From assembly GCF_040741455.2 (NCBI RefSeq), contig NZ_CP160328.2, positions 1,925,701-1,989,700 on the forward strand: DNA of 64,000 nt. The letters are read 5' to 3'. Origin of the DNA: Snodgrassella alvi. Its GTDB lineage: Bacteria > Pseudomonadota > Gammaproteobacteria > Burkholderiales > Neisseriaceae. The position numbers were made by a program, and so were the translations under genes. A model generated the notes under the pieces. That model made no database searches, was not told the origin of the DNA, and was given only the letters and a program-made list of their open reading frames with translations. Shown in pieces: positions 38,144 through 47,458 of this stretch (the first letter of the stretch is position 1; every line of letters begins with the position of its first letter).

Positions 38144-39934
38144 ATGCAATTGAATATAGACCGCTTAATTGCCTATTTTGGTGGCGTAAATGCTTTAGCT
38201 GAAGCCCTGAAACAGCATTATCCTGATAGCGCAGCCTCTGCTGCAGCCATCTATAAATGGCGTAAGCGTGGTTCCTTACCACTGAATCAACTGCAAAAAA
38301 TTATTCTGATGGCTGAGAAACAAAACAAGCCGCTCGATATCAATGCTTTTATGCAACACAATAACACTACCTTGGAGAGACCAAGAATGACCAGTACCAA
38401 TAATCGAGTCATTATATTTGATACCACTCTGCGTGATGGAGAACAGTCGCCGGGAGCGGCTATGACGAAGGAAGAAAAAATTCGCATTGCACGCCAATTG
38501 GAGAAGCTGGGTGTGGACGTAATTGAAGCCGGATTTGCAGCAGCCAGCCCAGGGGATTTTGATGCTATTCACACCATTGCTGAAATTATTCAGAATGCCA
38601 CAGTGTGCTCATTATCCCGTGCAAATGAACGCGATGTACGTAAGGCTGGCGAAGCGATCGCACCAGCCAAGAAGAAACGAATTCATACTTTTATCGCCAC
38701 CAGCCCCCTGCATATGGAGCATAAACTGCGGATGAAACCGCAGCAGGTGAAAGAAACCGCAGTCAAAGCCGTTAAAATCGCGCGCGAATATACGGATGAT
38801 GTTGAATTCTCTTGCGAAGATGCATTGCGTAGCGATATTAATTTTCTAGCTGAAATCTGTCAGGCAGTGATTGAAGCAGGTGCCACCACCATTAATATCC
38901 CTGATACCGTGGGCTATGCCATCCCATTTCAGACAGAAGCCTTTTTCCGTGAATTGATTCAGAAAACACCGGGTAGCGATAAAGTAATTTGGTCGGCACA
39001 CTGCCATAATGATCTCGGACTTGCTGTGGGTAATTCACTAGCAGCGGTGATTGGCGGTGCTAGGCAGGTAGAATGTACCATTAATGGATTGGGTGAGCGT
39101 GCCGGCAATGCCAGCCTTGAAGAAGTGGTAATGGCATTGAAAACCCGCCATGATGTTTTTGGCTTGGAAACCAATATCGACACCACGCAGATAGTACCAA
39201 CCTCGAAAATGGTGTCTACTGTAACCGGTTATCCGGTGCAGCCGAATAAAGCCATAGTTGGTGCCAATGCTTTTGCACATGAATCCGGTATCCATCAGGA
39301 TGGCGTGCTGAAATGTCGTGAAACATATGAAATTATGTCTGCTGAATCGGTAGGTTGGAGTACCAACCGCCTGACACTAGGCAAACTCTCCGGCCGCAAT
39401 GCTTTCCGTACCAAATTGCAAGAGCTGGGTATTGAACTGGAAAGTGAAGAAGCTTTAAATGCGGCTTTTGCCCGTTTTAAAGAGCTGGCTGATAAAAAAC
39501 GCGAAATTTTCGATGAGGACTTGCATGCACTGGTATCAGATGAGTTAGTCAGCCGCGCGCCTGATCGTTACAAATACGTTTCACTGAGTATTCATAGTGA
39601 AACCGGTGAAGAGCCGGTAGCTGAAATCGTCTTTAATGTGGACGGAAACGAAAAACGCGCCAGCAGCCATGGTTCTGGTCCGGTTGATGCTGTCTTCAAA
39701 GCTATTGAATCAGAAGCGGGTAGTACAGCTGATTTGCAGCTGTATTCGGTAAACGCCATTACAGCGGGTACCGAAAGTCAGGGCGAAGTAACAGTACGGT
39801 TGTCGCGTGAAGGCCATCTGGTTAGCGGGCAGGGTGCTGATACCGATATTATTGTTGCCAGTGCCAAAGCCTATCTTTCAGCCCTTAATAAACTGGAAAG
39901 CCAGCCCAGAGTAAAAGCTCAGGGAGTGATTTAA
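38144..39934 (+). CDS. leuA: 2-isopropylmalate synthase with in-frame N-terminal HTH extension
   Basis: Catalyses the first committed step of leucine synthesis (acetyl-CoA plus 2-ketoisovalerate). The normal enzyme begins at an internal ATG (38387; GGAGAG seven bases before it) and is 515 residues long. It has the catalytic-domain start [20 protein letters not shown] metal ligands, [12 protein letters not shown] and a C-terminal LeuA regulatory domain. Upstream, the same frame stays open for 81 codons from an ATG with its own AAAAGG. That part resembles a YdaS/Cro-type helix-turn-helix ([14 protein letters not shown], then [13 protein letters not shown]). So a 596-residue fusion, a separate short LeuA, or both may be made. 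Confidence 0.9.
   Translation: MQLNIDRLIAYFGGVNALAEALKQHYPDSAASAAAIYKWRKRGSLPLNQLQKIILMAEKQNKPLDINAFMQHNNTTLERPRMTSTNNRVIIFDTTLRDGEQSPGAAMTKEEKIRIARQLEKLGVDVIEAGFAAASPGDFDAIHTIAEIIQNATVCSLSRANERDVRKAGEAIAPAKKKRIHTFIATSPLHMEHKLRMKPQQVKETAVKAVKIAREYTDDVEFSCEDALRSDINFLAEICQAVIEAGATTINIPDTVGYAIPFQTEAFFRELIQKTPGSDKVIWSAHCHNDLGLAVGNSLAAVIGGARQVECTINGLGERAGNASLEEVVMALKTRHDVFGLETNIDTTQIVPTSKMVSTVTGYPVQPNKAIVGANAFAHESGIHQDGVLKCRETYEIMSAESVGWSTNRLTLGKLSGRNAFRTKLQELGIELESEEALNAAFARFKELADKKREIFDEDLHALVSDELVSRAPDRYKYVSLSIHSETGEEPVAEIVFNVDGNEKRASSHGSGPVDAVFKAIESEAGSTADLQLYSVNAITAGTESQGEVTVRLSREGHLVSGQGADTDIIVASAKAYLSALNKLESQPRVKAQGVI
38374..38389 (+). promoter_or_regulatory. internal ribosome-binding site and ATG of leuA
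   Basis: GGAGAG at 38374-38379 lies seven bases before ATG 38387. This is a near-ideal signal inside an open frame and places translation start where other LeuA proteins begin. Confidence 0.7.
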
Positions 39935-39994
39935 CTTGCATTGTTCTTTATATTGGGCTGTTTATATTAAATAAATCCAGTTTTCAGCAGTGTT

Positions 39995-40030
39995 AAACCC
40001 GTATAAGCATATGTTTATACGGGTTTATCA
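39995..40030 (+). terminator. terminator of leuA
   Basis: Twelve-base perfect arms (AAACCCGTATAA and TTATACGGGTTT) around an eight-base loop, followed by a short T-rich tail, 60 bases after the stop. Confidence 0.7.
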
Positions 40031-40161
40031 ATTTCACCGAAACATTCAGCTACCTATATACAGAAACACTACTTTAAGTTTATTATCAATTGTAAATAAA
40101 ACTATCTTAGTTTATAGCGCAATGTAAATAACGTTCAGATATTTACACAGGAAAACAAACC

Positions 40162-40464
40162 ATGCATTTAACCAGTCGTGAACAGGAAAAACTAATGCTG
40201 TTTCTGGCCGGCGAACTGGCTGCCAAACGCCGTGCTCGCGGTGTACTGCTGAATTATCCCGAAGCCATAGCCTACATCAGCAGCCAGCTACAGGAGGCAG
40301 CACGTGACGGCATGAGCGTAGCAGAATTAATGCAATATGGTGCGACATTATTAACCAGTGCTGACGTGATGGAAGGTGTGCCTGAAATGGTAAATGAAGT
40401 ACAGATTGAAGCAACTTTTCCGGATGGTACCAAACTGGTGACCGTACACCAGCCCATTCGCTGA
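40162..40464 (+). CDS. ureA: urease gamma subunit
   Basis: The 100-residue small subunit of nickel urease, which hydrolyses urea to ammonia and carbamate. The family start [20 protein letters not shown] and the LLNYPEA and GVPEM blocks are intact. AGGA precedes the ATG. It is the first gene of ureABCEF-J-GD. The ammonia produced can feed glutamine synthetase and the glutamate synthase seen earlier in the window. Confidence 0.97.
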   Translation: MHLTSREQEKLMLFLAGELAAKRRARGVLLNYPEAIAYISSQLQEAARDGMSVAELMQYGATLLTSADVMEGVPEMVNEVQIEATFPDGTKLVTVHQPIR

Positions 40465-40554
40465 TACAGAATTCAGACATTGCAGGTTACGCCCTGCTAA
40501 ATAGCAACTACATGCAAACAAAATATTCGTACCACGTCTGATCAGGAGAAATGT

Positions 40555-40869
40555 ATGATTCCCGGAGAATATGTGCTGGCTGCAGACGATATTATCGCCA
40601 ATCAGAATCGCCGTACCCTTACCATTACCGTAGTGAACCGTGGCGACCGCCCCATACAAGTGGGCTCACATTATCATTTTTATGAAACCAATGCGGCGCT
40701 GGAATTTGAACGTGAACAAACGCGCGGCATGCGCCTGAATGTGCCTTCTGGTAATGCTGTACGTTTCGAGCCTGGTGAAGTGAAAACCATAGAATTAACC
40801 GAATATGGTGGTTTGAAAAAAGTATTTGGATTTCATAATGCCATTAATGGCAGTCTAAACAATCAATAA
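40555..40869 (+). CDS. ureB: urease beta subunit
   Basis: The 104-residue urease subunit, with the typical IPGEY start, the [10 protein letters not shown] block (near residue 40) and the RFEPGE motif (near 68). AGGAG lies close to the ATG. It is separated from ureA by 90 bases and from ureC by 82; in many bacteria these gaps are shorter, but all three reading frames are intact. Confidence 0.97.
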   Translation: MIPGEYVLAADDIIANQNRRTLTITVVNRGDRPIQVGSHYHFYETNAALEFEREQTRGMRLNVPSGNAVRFEPGEVKTIELTEYGGLKKVFGFHNAINGSLNNQ

Positions 40870-40951
40870 TTATTGGTATCCAGATACCGGACAGAACCAA
40901 ATTAAGTCACCACTAAACATTTCTACCAGTGAATTGAATCGAGAATCTGCC

Positions 40952-42673
40952 ATGAGCCTGAAAATTTCCCGTCAGCAATATGTTGCCACCTACGGGCCTA
41001 CCGTAGGCGATAAAGTGCGTTTAGGTGATACTGAATTGTTTGCCGAAGTAGAACGCGATTTACTTACTTATGGAGAAGAGGGCAAATTTGGCGGTGGTAA
41101 ATCCATTCGGGATGGTATGGCGCAGTCTGCTACTGCCACACGCAGCAACCAGAATGTGTTGGATATGGTGATTACCAATGTACTGATAATGGATTACTGG
41201 GGCATCGTCAAAGCTGATATCGGTATTCGTGATGGTAAAATCGTGGGCGTTGGGCAGGCAGGTAATCCCGATACTATGGATGGTGTGACACCAAACATGA
41301 TTATCGGTGCGGCCACCGAAGTCCATAATGGTGCCAATCTGATCGCCACTGCCGGGGGAATAGATACCCATATCCACTTTATCTCACCGCAGCAGATTAC
41401 CCATGCCATTGAATCCGGCATCACCACCATGATTGGTGGAGGGACAGGGCCAGCTGACGGAACCAATGCCACCACAGTTACACCAGGGGCGTGGCATATA
41501 CAAAAAATGTTACAGGCGGCAGAACAGGCACCAGTCAATCTGGGCTTTTTTGGTAAAGGCAATTGCGCCAGCCTCGAGCCTTTACGTGAACAGATAGCCG
41601 CCGGTGCGCTGGGGTTGAAAATTCACGAAGATTGGGGTGCCACCGCGGCTGTTATCGATGCTTCCTTAAAAATTGCGGATGAAATGGATGTGCAGGTAGC
41701 TATCCACACCGATACTCTGAATGAAGGCGGATTTCTGGAAGATACCATGCGTGCTATTGATGGCAGAGTAATCCATACCTTTCACACAGAGGGCGCAGGC
41801 GGCGGCCATGCACCGGATATCATCAAAGCTGCTATGTATCCGAATGTTTTACCAGCATCTACCAATCCCACACGCCCGTTTACTGTGAATACTATCGACG
41901 AGCATCTGGATATGCTGATGGTGTGTCATCATCTGGATAAAAGTGTGGCTGAAGATGTGGCCTTTGCCGATTCACGCATTAGACCGGAAACCATTGCTGC
42001 GGAAGATATCCTGCATGATATGGGTGTATTCTCAATTATGAGTTCGGATTCACAGGCGATGGGCAGGGTTGCGGAAGTTATCGTACGCACATGGCAAACT
42101 GCCGACAAAATGAAACAGCAGCGTGGCTCGTTGCCAGAAGAAACCGGCAACAATGATAATTTCCGTATCAAGCGCTATTTAGCCAAATACACCATTAATC
42201 CTGCCATTGCTCAAGGCATCAACGATTATGTCGGTTCAATCGAAGCCGGCAAAATCGCCGATTTGGTTTTATGGAAACCAGCTTTTTTCGGCGTCAAACC
42301 TGAAATCATTATTAAGGGTGGCACCATCAGCTATGCCCGTATGGGTGACCCGAATGCCTCTATCCCGACTCCTCAGCCGGTAATCTATCGTCCTATGTTT
42401 GGTGCACTGGGACGGGCTGTGCAAGATACTGCCGTATTATTTGTTTCACAGGCTGGAGTAGATAACGATATCCGTAGCCGGTATGGATTGCATAAACAAA
42501 CTCTTCCTGTGCGCAATTGCCGTAATATTGGTAAAAAAGACCTAATTCATAATCATGCCATGCCGGAAATTACCGTAAATCCGGAAACATATGAAGTACG
42601 CGTGAATGGTGAGCATATTACCTGTGAGCCAGCTAAAAAAGTAGCTTTGGCGCAGCGGTATTTTCTGTTTTGA
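40952..42673 (+). CDS. ureC: urease alpha (catalytic) subunit
   Basis: Catalytic subunit with the dinuclear nickel site. The ATG giving [20 protein letters not shown] was chosen over a TTG six codons upstream; the length is then 573 residues, normal for UreC. Nickel ligands are visible as THIHF (near 137) and the carbamylated Lys in GLKIHEDWG (near 220). The mobile-flap MVCHHLD (active-site His near 325) and [12 protein letters not shown] are also present. Nothing is missing, so active urease is expected. It is followed by a 300-base AT-rich gap before ureE. Confidence 0.98.
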   Translation: MSLKISRQQYVATYGPTVGDKVRLGDTELFAEVERDLLTYGEEGKFGGGKSIRDGMAQSATATRSNQNVLDMVITNVLIMDYWGIVKADIGIRDGKIVGVGQAGNPDTMDGVTPNMIIGAATEVHNGANLIATAGGIDTHIHFISPQQITHAIESGITTMIGGGTGPADGTNATTVTPGAWHIQKMLQAAEQAPVNLGFFGKGNCASLEPLREQIAAGALGLKIHEDWGATAAVIDASLKIADEMDVQVAIHTDTLNEGGFLEDTMRAIDGRVIHTFHTEGAGGGHAPDIIKAAMYPNVLPASTNPTRPFTVNTIDEHLDMLMVCHHLDKSVAEDVAFADSRIRPETIAAEDILHDMGVFSIMSSDSQAMGRVAEVIVRTWQTADKMKQQRGSLPEETGNNDNFRIKRYLAKYTINPAIAQGINDYVGSIEAGKIADLVLWKPAFFGVKPEIIIKGGTISYARMGDPNASIPTPQPVIYRPMFGALGRAVQDTAVLFVSQAGVDNDIRSRYGLHKQTLPVRNCRNIGKKDLIHNHAMPEITVNPETYEVRVNGEHITCEPAKKVALAQRYFLF

Positions 42674-42973
42674 GGATGATTAAGAATGGAATGAAATCAA
42701 TTTTTTTATTTTTAATGGTGTTAAAATTTAGGACAAAAAATTCATATCATTTGTCTCAATGCATAAAATTTGTTTATTCAGATAGTAAAAGTAACTTTAT
42801 GTTTTTGAAATAAATTTTCTTTGTGTTGAAAATGTTGGATTGAATTTAATATGACGAAAAAAAATCTTTGTAATTCGAGTCAAATGTTTTTATATTAATC
42901 TGTTTGAAATTAAATATTTTTCATAATTTTTATTATATTCTCTTATTGTTACTTAAAATCATCAAAAATCAAA
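42674..42973. other. AT-rich gap inside the urease operon
   Basis: Exactly 300 bases, very AT-rich, with no ORF and no clear terminator hairpin. It may contain an internal promoter for the accessory genes ureEFJGD. Confidence 0.45.
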
Positions 42974-43495
42974 ATGAATCTCATCATCCAAACCATTATC
43001 GGCAATCTGCAAACGCTTAAACAACAGCAGCAGATAACAACCCAGAAAGTCGATACCGTCTGCCTGCAATGGTTTGAAGCAGACCGCCGCATTATCCGCA
43101 CCACCACCAATGACGGGCGAGAAATTGCTTTTCGCCTGCTGAAAGAAGGACAACGTCTGCATCATGATGATGTGGTGTATCTGGATAAGCAGCTGGCTAT
43201 CGTAGTGCAGATTGAGCCTAGTGAAGTGATGGTGCTGTCGCCACAGACCCTAGCGGAAATGGCACGTGCCTGCTATGAAATCGGGAACAAACATACACCA
43301 TTGTTTTTAGACGGAAATGAATTACTGTTACCATTTGATAAACCATTGTTTGAATGGTTGCAAGCAGCTGGTTTTGCGCCTACGCGCCAGCAACGGCGGT
43401 TGAGTGAACAATTGCGTGCCAATTCTGCACCAGGTGTGGGCGGTAGTCACACGCATAGCCACAGCCATGAATTTGCAGAACACCACCATCATTAA
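42974..43495 (+). CDS. ureE: urease accessory protein UreE
   Basis: Nickel metallochaperone that delivers Ni2+ to apo-urease with UreG. The 173 residues have the two UreE domains and a histidine-rich tail (THSHSHEF...HHHH) for metal binding. The conserved ARACYEIGNKH block is near residue 97. The stop overlaps the ureF start by one base (TAATG). Confidence 0.93.
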   Translation: MNLIIQTIIGNLQTLKQQQQITTQKVDTVCLQWFEADRRIIRTTTNDGREIAFRLLKEGQRLHHDDVVYLDKQLAIVVQIEPSEVMVLSPQTLAEMARACYEIGNKHTPLFLDGNELLLPFDKPLFEWLQAAGFAPTRQQRRLSEQLRANSAPGVGGSHTHSHSHEFAEHHHH

Positions 43496-44226
43496 TGTTT
43501 GCATCTATGAGCAACTTTGGAAGCCAGCTTGATATTCATGCTTTAACCCGTGCAGGTTTATTGCTGCAACTGGCTGATCCTACGCTGCCAATTGGAGGCT
43601 TTAACCACTCCGGCGGGCTGGAAACCTTTGTTCAGCAAGGCGCAGTACATAATGAGGCTACCCTGAAAGAATTTGTTTGTACCCAATTGCAGCAAAACTG
43701 GATACACAATGATGGTGCCTATGTATCATTGGCCTACCATTCCAGCAAAGACAATAATCTGCCAGCACTGATGCAGCTAGATAAACAGATTGGTGCTGCC
43801 AAAGTAGCTCGTGAACTGCGTGAGAGCAGCTACAAACTCGGCATACGCCTGCTTAAAATTTTTGCACCGCATTACCAGACAGCCATAGTGAGATCCTTTC
43901 AAGAAGCACTGTTGTCACAGCAGGTACGGGGATTTTATCCACTGGTATTTGGTCTGCTGGCGGCTGCAATGCATTTAGATAAAGCGGCTACACTACAGGC
44001 ATTTTATTACAACGCTGTAGTGGGCCTGATTACTAATGGGGTGAAATTGATTCCACTTAGCCAGATGGCGGGGCAGGAAATGTTAATTGAATTGCATGAA
44101 AAGATTGCTGAAACCGTTGCTGCTAGCATGCAGCCTTCTATAAAGCAATTAGGTGCGACAACACTGGCCACAGATATCAGAGCCATGCAGCATGAACGAT
44201 TATATACTCGTTTATATATGAGTTAG
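43495..44226 (+). CDS. ureF: urease accessory protein UreF
   Basis: Part of the UreD-UreF-UreG complex that inserts nickel and CO2 into urease. The 243 residues include the hallmark LADPTLPIGGFNHSGGLET (near 27-45) and the ARELRESS block. A second ATG four codons inside could also be the start. It is coupled to ureE by TAATG. Confidence 0.94.
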   Translation: MFASMSNFGSQLDIHALTRAGLLLQLADPTLPIGGFNHSGGLETFVQQGAVHNEATLKEFVCTQLQQNWIHNDGAYVSLAYHSSKDNNLPALMQLDKQIGAAKVARELRESSYKLGIRLLKIFAPHYQTAIVRSFQEALLSQQVRGFYPLVFGLLAAAMHLDKAATLQAFYYNAVVGLITNGVKLIPLSQMAGQEMLIELHEKIAETVAASMQPSIKQLGATTLATDIRAMQHERLYTRLYMS

Positions 44227-44249
44227 ATTCATATTTAATGGAGAAAATC

Positions 44250-44807
44250 ATGAAAAAAATATTTACCTTGTTATTATTAAGTCCGGTACTGGCCTTTGCT
44301 CACCCTGGACATATAACTGAAGGCTGGCAGGCGGGTGCATTGCACCCGCTCAGTGGCTGGGACCATTTGCTGGCAATGCTGGCCGTGGGTTTGTGGGCTG
44401 CTACTTTACGCGGAAAAACACGCTGGCTAATACCATCAACATTCGTTGGGGTGATGATAGTTGGTTTTATACTTGGTGCACATGGTATGCAGATACCGAT
44501 GCTGGAGCAGGGAATAGCCGTTTCGGTACTGGTACTGGGCCTTGCTGCAGCGTGGCTTAAAAAAGTACCGGCTTCAGCAGCCATGGTTTTGGTCGGATTG
44601 TTTGCTCTGTTTCACGGTGTAGCACATGGTGCTGAAATGGGTGCTCATGGCGCATTCAGCTATGCATGTGGCTTTGTTATTGTTACCGCTGCGTTGCACA
44701 CCGCCGGTTTTGGATTGGGTACGGCCTTGAGCAAACAGCAATGGTTATTACGCCTGACCGGCAGCTTAATTGGTCTGGTTGGCTTTGGGATGCTGTTCAC
44801 AGCCTGA
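44250..44807 (+). CDS. ureJ: HupE/UreJ-type membrane protein
   Basis: A 185-residue HupE/UreJ family protein, a putative nickel permease or accessory of urease or hydrogenase. An ATG with GGAG at six bases gives a normal signal-like N-terminus (MKKIFTLLLLSPVLAFAHPGH); a start four codons earlier is less likely. The family signature HPLSGWDHLLAMLAVG lies near 30-45 and a second histidine motif FHGVAHGAE near 120-130. About six membrane segments are present. Its location between ureF and ureG links it to urease rather than hydrogenase. Confidence 0.88.
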   Translation: MKKIFTLLLLSPVLAFAHPGHITEGWQAGALHPLSGWDHLLAMLAVGLWAATLRGKTRWLIPSTFVGVMIVGFILGAHGMQIPMLEQGIAVSVLVLGLAAAWLKKVPASAAMVLVGLFALFHGVAHGAEMGAHGAFSYACGFVIVTAALHTAGFGLGTALSKQQWLLRLTGSLIGLVGFGMLFTA

Positions 44808-44826
44808 TCGCTATTAACTCTCCGTT

Positions 44827-44859
44827 CAGACAGAAAAGGCTGATTTGCCTTTCTGTCTG
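44827..44859 (+). promoter_or_regulatory. stem-loop between ureJ and ureG
   Basis: The arms CAGACAGAAAAGGC and GCCTTTCTGTCTG pair with one bulged A around a six-base loop. There is no T-run after it, so it is more likely an RNA-processing or stability element, or a partial attenuator, than a strong terminator. Confidence 0.4.
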
Positions 44860-44944
44860 TCCACATGAGTTTAACAGTCTAAAAACATTGTTCACAAAAT
44901 AAATACAAATAAGCGCTTACCAAAGCGAAAGGTCTGCACTTAAG

Positions 44945-45580
44945 ATGCGTCAATACATAAAAATCGGCGTTGCCGGTCCGGTGGGTTCGGGCAAAACCGC
45001 ATTGATTGAAAAACTGACTCGCCATATGGCACAGCAATACAGCATTGCAGTAATCACCAATGATATATATACACAGGAAGATGCCGAGTTTCTGACCAAA
45101 AATAGCTTGCTGCCACCTGAGCGTATTATGGGTGTAGAAACTGGCGGTTGTCCGCATACCGCCATCCGTGAAGATGCCAGCATGAATCTGGAAGCAGTAG
45201 ACGAAATGGTGGCGCGGTTTCCAGATAATCAGATTGTTTTTATCGAAAGTGGTGGTGATAATCTTTCCGCCACCTTTAGCCCGGATTTGGCCGATGTTAC
45301 CCTGTTTGTGATCGATGTAGCACAGGGCGAAAAAATTCCGCGCAAAGGGGGCCCCGGTATTACCCGTTCTGATTTACTGGTCATTAACAAAACCGATTTG
45401 GCTCCTTACGTAGGTGCCAGTCTCGAAGTTATGCAGCATGATGCTCAGCGCATGCGTAAAGGGCAGCCGTTTGTATTTACCAATCTGATGGCAGAAGAGG
45501 GGATAAATACAATAATAGACTGGATTAAAAAATACGCCTTATTGGAAAATGTAGCAGAACCTGCAGGCTTGATACGCTAA
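44945..45580 (+). CDS. ureG: urease accessory GTPase UreG
   Basis: GTPase that drives nickel insertion into urease. The 211 residues have the P-loop GPVGSGKT (near 10-17), [16 protein letters not shown] with the CPH nickel motif (near 62-77), [14 protein letters not shown] and the base-specificity NKTD. AAAGG lies somewhat far upstream of the ATG. The stop overlaps ureD by one base (TAATG). Confidence 0.97.
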   Translation: MRQYIKIGVAGPVGSGKTALIEKLTRHMAQQYSIAVITNDIYTQEDAEFLTKNSLLPPERIMGVETGGCPHTAIREDASMNLEAVDEMVARFPDNQIVFIESGGDNLSATFSPDLADVTLFVIDVAQGEKIPRKGGPGITRSDLLVINKTDLAPYVGASLEVMQHDAQRMRKGQPFVFTNLMAEEGINTIIDWIKKYALLENVAEPAGLIR

Positions 45581-46395
45581 TGCACAGCCGATTAGCACTT
45601 GTCACTCAGCTCAACCAGCGCGGACAGACCATCTTAGGTAGCTGCTTTTATACCCCGCCACTGAAAATCCTGACTTTACCCCATATGGCTACACCGGTAT
45701 GGCCTCAGGCACTCTCGGTGATGCAGATGAGTTCTTCGCCGGGTTTGCTAGCTGGTGATCATATAGATATTGAGATAGAGCTGGCGCAACAAACACAACT
45801 GTACTTGTTCACACAAGCCTTTACTCGCATCCAATCCATGCCTCAGGCAGCAGAAGCGCAGCAGCATACACGTATTTTTCTGCATGAAAACAGCCGGCTT
45901 TGCTATCTACCGCATCCATTGGTGCTGCATCGCGATGCTGCCTTAACTCAAAGTATGCAAATCAGTCTGGCGGATAACTGCCAGCTAATTTTGGGCGAAA
46001 TCATCGCCTGCGGCCGCGTACTTAATCATGAACGCTGGGATTTTCGTTATTTGTCATCACGAGTAACCATTGATTATCAGCAACAGCCATTACTAAGCGA
46101 CAATATCTTCTGGCAACCCAATCGCCAACCTCTTAATGTATTGGGACAGATGGAGCAATACACCCATCAAGCCAGCCTCTATTATGTCAATACCGCCGCC
46201 AGCAAAACGGACTTGCTGCAGCTAATTAACCAAATATACACCGCTTTATTGCCAGATTGGCCACTTGAAAACGATGATTATCTGTGGGGTATCACACAAG
46301 CTGCAGATTGCGTTTTATGTGTGCGTGCTTTGGGAATAAATGCAGAATCACTGCAAAATTTTATATATCAAATAAATAAAATAATTTTTGTTTAA
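45580..46395 (+). CDS. ureD: urease accessory protein UreD (UreH)
   Basis: A 271-residue scaffold for the UreF-UreG activation complex. The family pattern is seen in SSPGLLAGDHIDIEI (near 50-65) and in LGEIIACGRVLNHERWDFR (near 130-150). It is placed last in the operon, whereas many bacteria have ureD first. No terminator hairpin is obvious in the short gap before the convergent gene that follows. Confidence 0.92.
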   Translation: MHSRLALVTQLNQRGQTILGSCFYTPPLKILTLPHMATPVWPQALSVMQMSSSPGLLAGDHIDIEIELAQQTQLYLFTQAFTRIQSMPQAAEAQQHTRIFLHENSRLCYLPHPLVLHRDAALTQSMQISLADNCQLILGEIIACGRVLNHERWDFRYLSSRVTIDYQQQPLLSDNIFWQPNRQPLNVLGQMEQYTHQASLYYVNTAASKTDLLQLINQIYTALLPDWPLENDDYLWGITQAADCVLCVRALGINAESLQNFIYQINKIIFV

Positions 46396-46450
46396 ATAGA
46401 ATATTCAAGTAAATTTATTTTATAGTATAAACAAATTTTATAAATAATTA

Positions 46451-47458
46451 CTATTCTGGTAATGGACCTTTATCAAGATCTGAAAATACATAGCTTAAAT
46501 CTTGTTGGAAAGCAGGTAAAGGCCAAATATTTTTTGTTATGGCGGTAGGATTCGAAGATACTAGCCAATAGATAAATAGAATAATTGGTTGTTGAAATAG
46601 ATAAGAATTCTCAATTTGTGTTCTAATTTTATTTTCTATAAATTTTTTTTTCTTTAAAAGATCTTGAATTTGATCTATTATTGATTCGCTAATATAATTT
46701 GAAAACACTTCTAAAATCATCAAATTAGTTTTTTTATCAAAATTTGAATCTGTTATAAATATATCTATATATAAATTTGATAAATTTTCATAAAGATTAT
46801 TTATAGGTGTATTATGTTTTTGTAGCAATGTCAACGTATGAGTAAATAAATCATCTGTAGTTTCCATTAATGCCATGCTTTTAGCAACTTCTCTTTTAGC
46901 TTCATTAGGTACTTTTCCAGCTGGTTTATACAGATTATCATGAACCAATTCAGCGTAAGCATGTTGAAGCAACGAACGTATTTGTACTTCACAGCAGATA
47001 TCTTTTGAAATTTCTATTTTTTTGTCATTATATTTGATGAAAATATTTTTGTTAGGACGTACTTCATAATGTTTAGATTGATAATCAAATACGGTAGGAT
47101 TTAGTTCCCTATCTTTGCAGAAATCGTTGGAAACCACTGCATTCCAAGTAACTTCTTTTTCTATAATATTGCTGATAATATCAATCTGTTGCGAAATAAG
47201 AACAACAAATCGGACACCGACCAAATCGGTCATTTCAACTTTAGGATTAGTATAGTTTTTTCTATATATTTTGGCTTTAGCAGATTCAATTTCTTTAATT
47301 CTTGGCTTGGCTTCAATTTTCAAAAATTCACTGATTTTTAAAGGAGTTATTTGGGTAGTTAGCTCATTTTCAATTTTTTTTGTTACATAATCCCCCCAAG
47401 CACAAAAAAAATTTTTATGCTGTTCGAAATAATTCAAAAATTCTTCAATTGTATTCAT
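46451..47458 (-). CDS. RelA/SpoT-domain nucleotide pyrophosphokinase-like protein
   Basis: A 335-residue protein whose N-terminal 220 residues carry a RelA/SpoT synthetase domain: RIKEIESAKAKIYRK (near 52-67), DLVGVRF (near 77), YQSKHYEV (near 125) and EVQIRSLLQHAYAELVHD (near 157-175). All core synthetase motifs seem present; no hydrolase (HD) domain is seen. The remaining 115 residues are helical and unrecognised. It may make (p)ppGpp-type alarmones or, like toxic small alarmone synthetases, a toxic product or modified tRNA. It overlaps the NA37-like gene by four bases and is very AT-rich, unlike its neighbours. Confidence 0.75.
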   Translation of the reverse strand: MNTIEEFLNYFEQHKNFFCAWGDYVTKKIENELTTQITPLKISEFLKIEAKPRIKEIESAKAKIYRKNYTNPKVEMTDLVGVRFVVLISQQIDIISNIIEKEVTWNAVVSNDFCKDRELNPTVFDYQSKHYEVRPNKNIFIKYNDKKIEISKDICCEVQIRSLLQHAYAELVHDNLYKPAGKVPNEAKREVAKSMALMETTDDLFTHTLTLLQKHNTPINNLYENLSNLYIDIFITDSNFDKKTNLMILEVFSNYISESIIDQIQDLLKKKKFIENKIRTQIENSYLFQQPIILFIYWLVSSNPTAITKNIWPLPAFQQDLSYVFSDLDKGPLPE

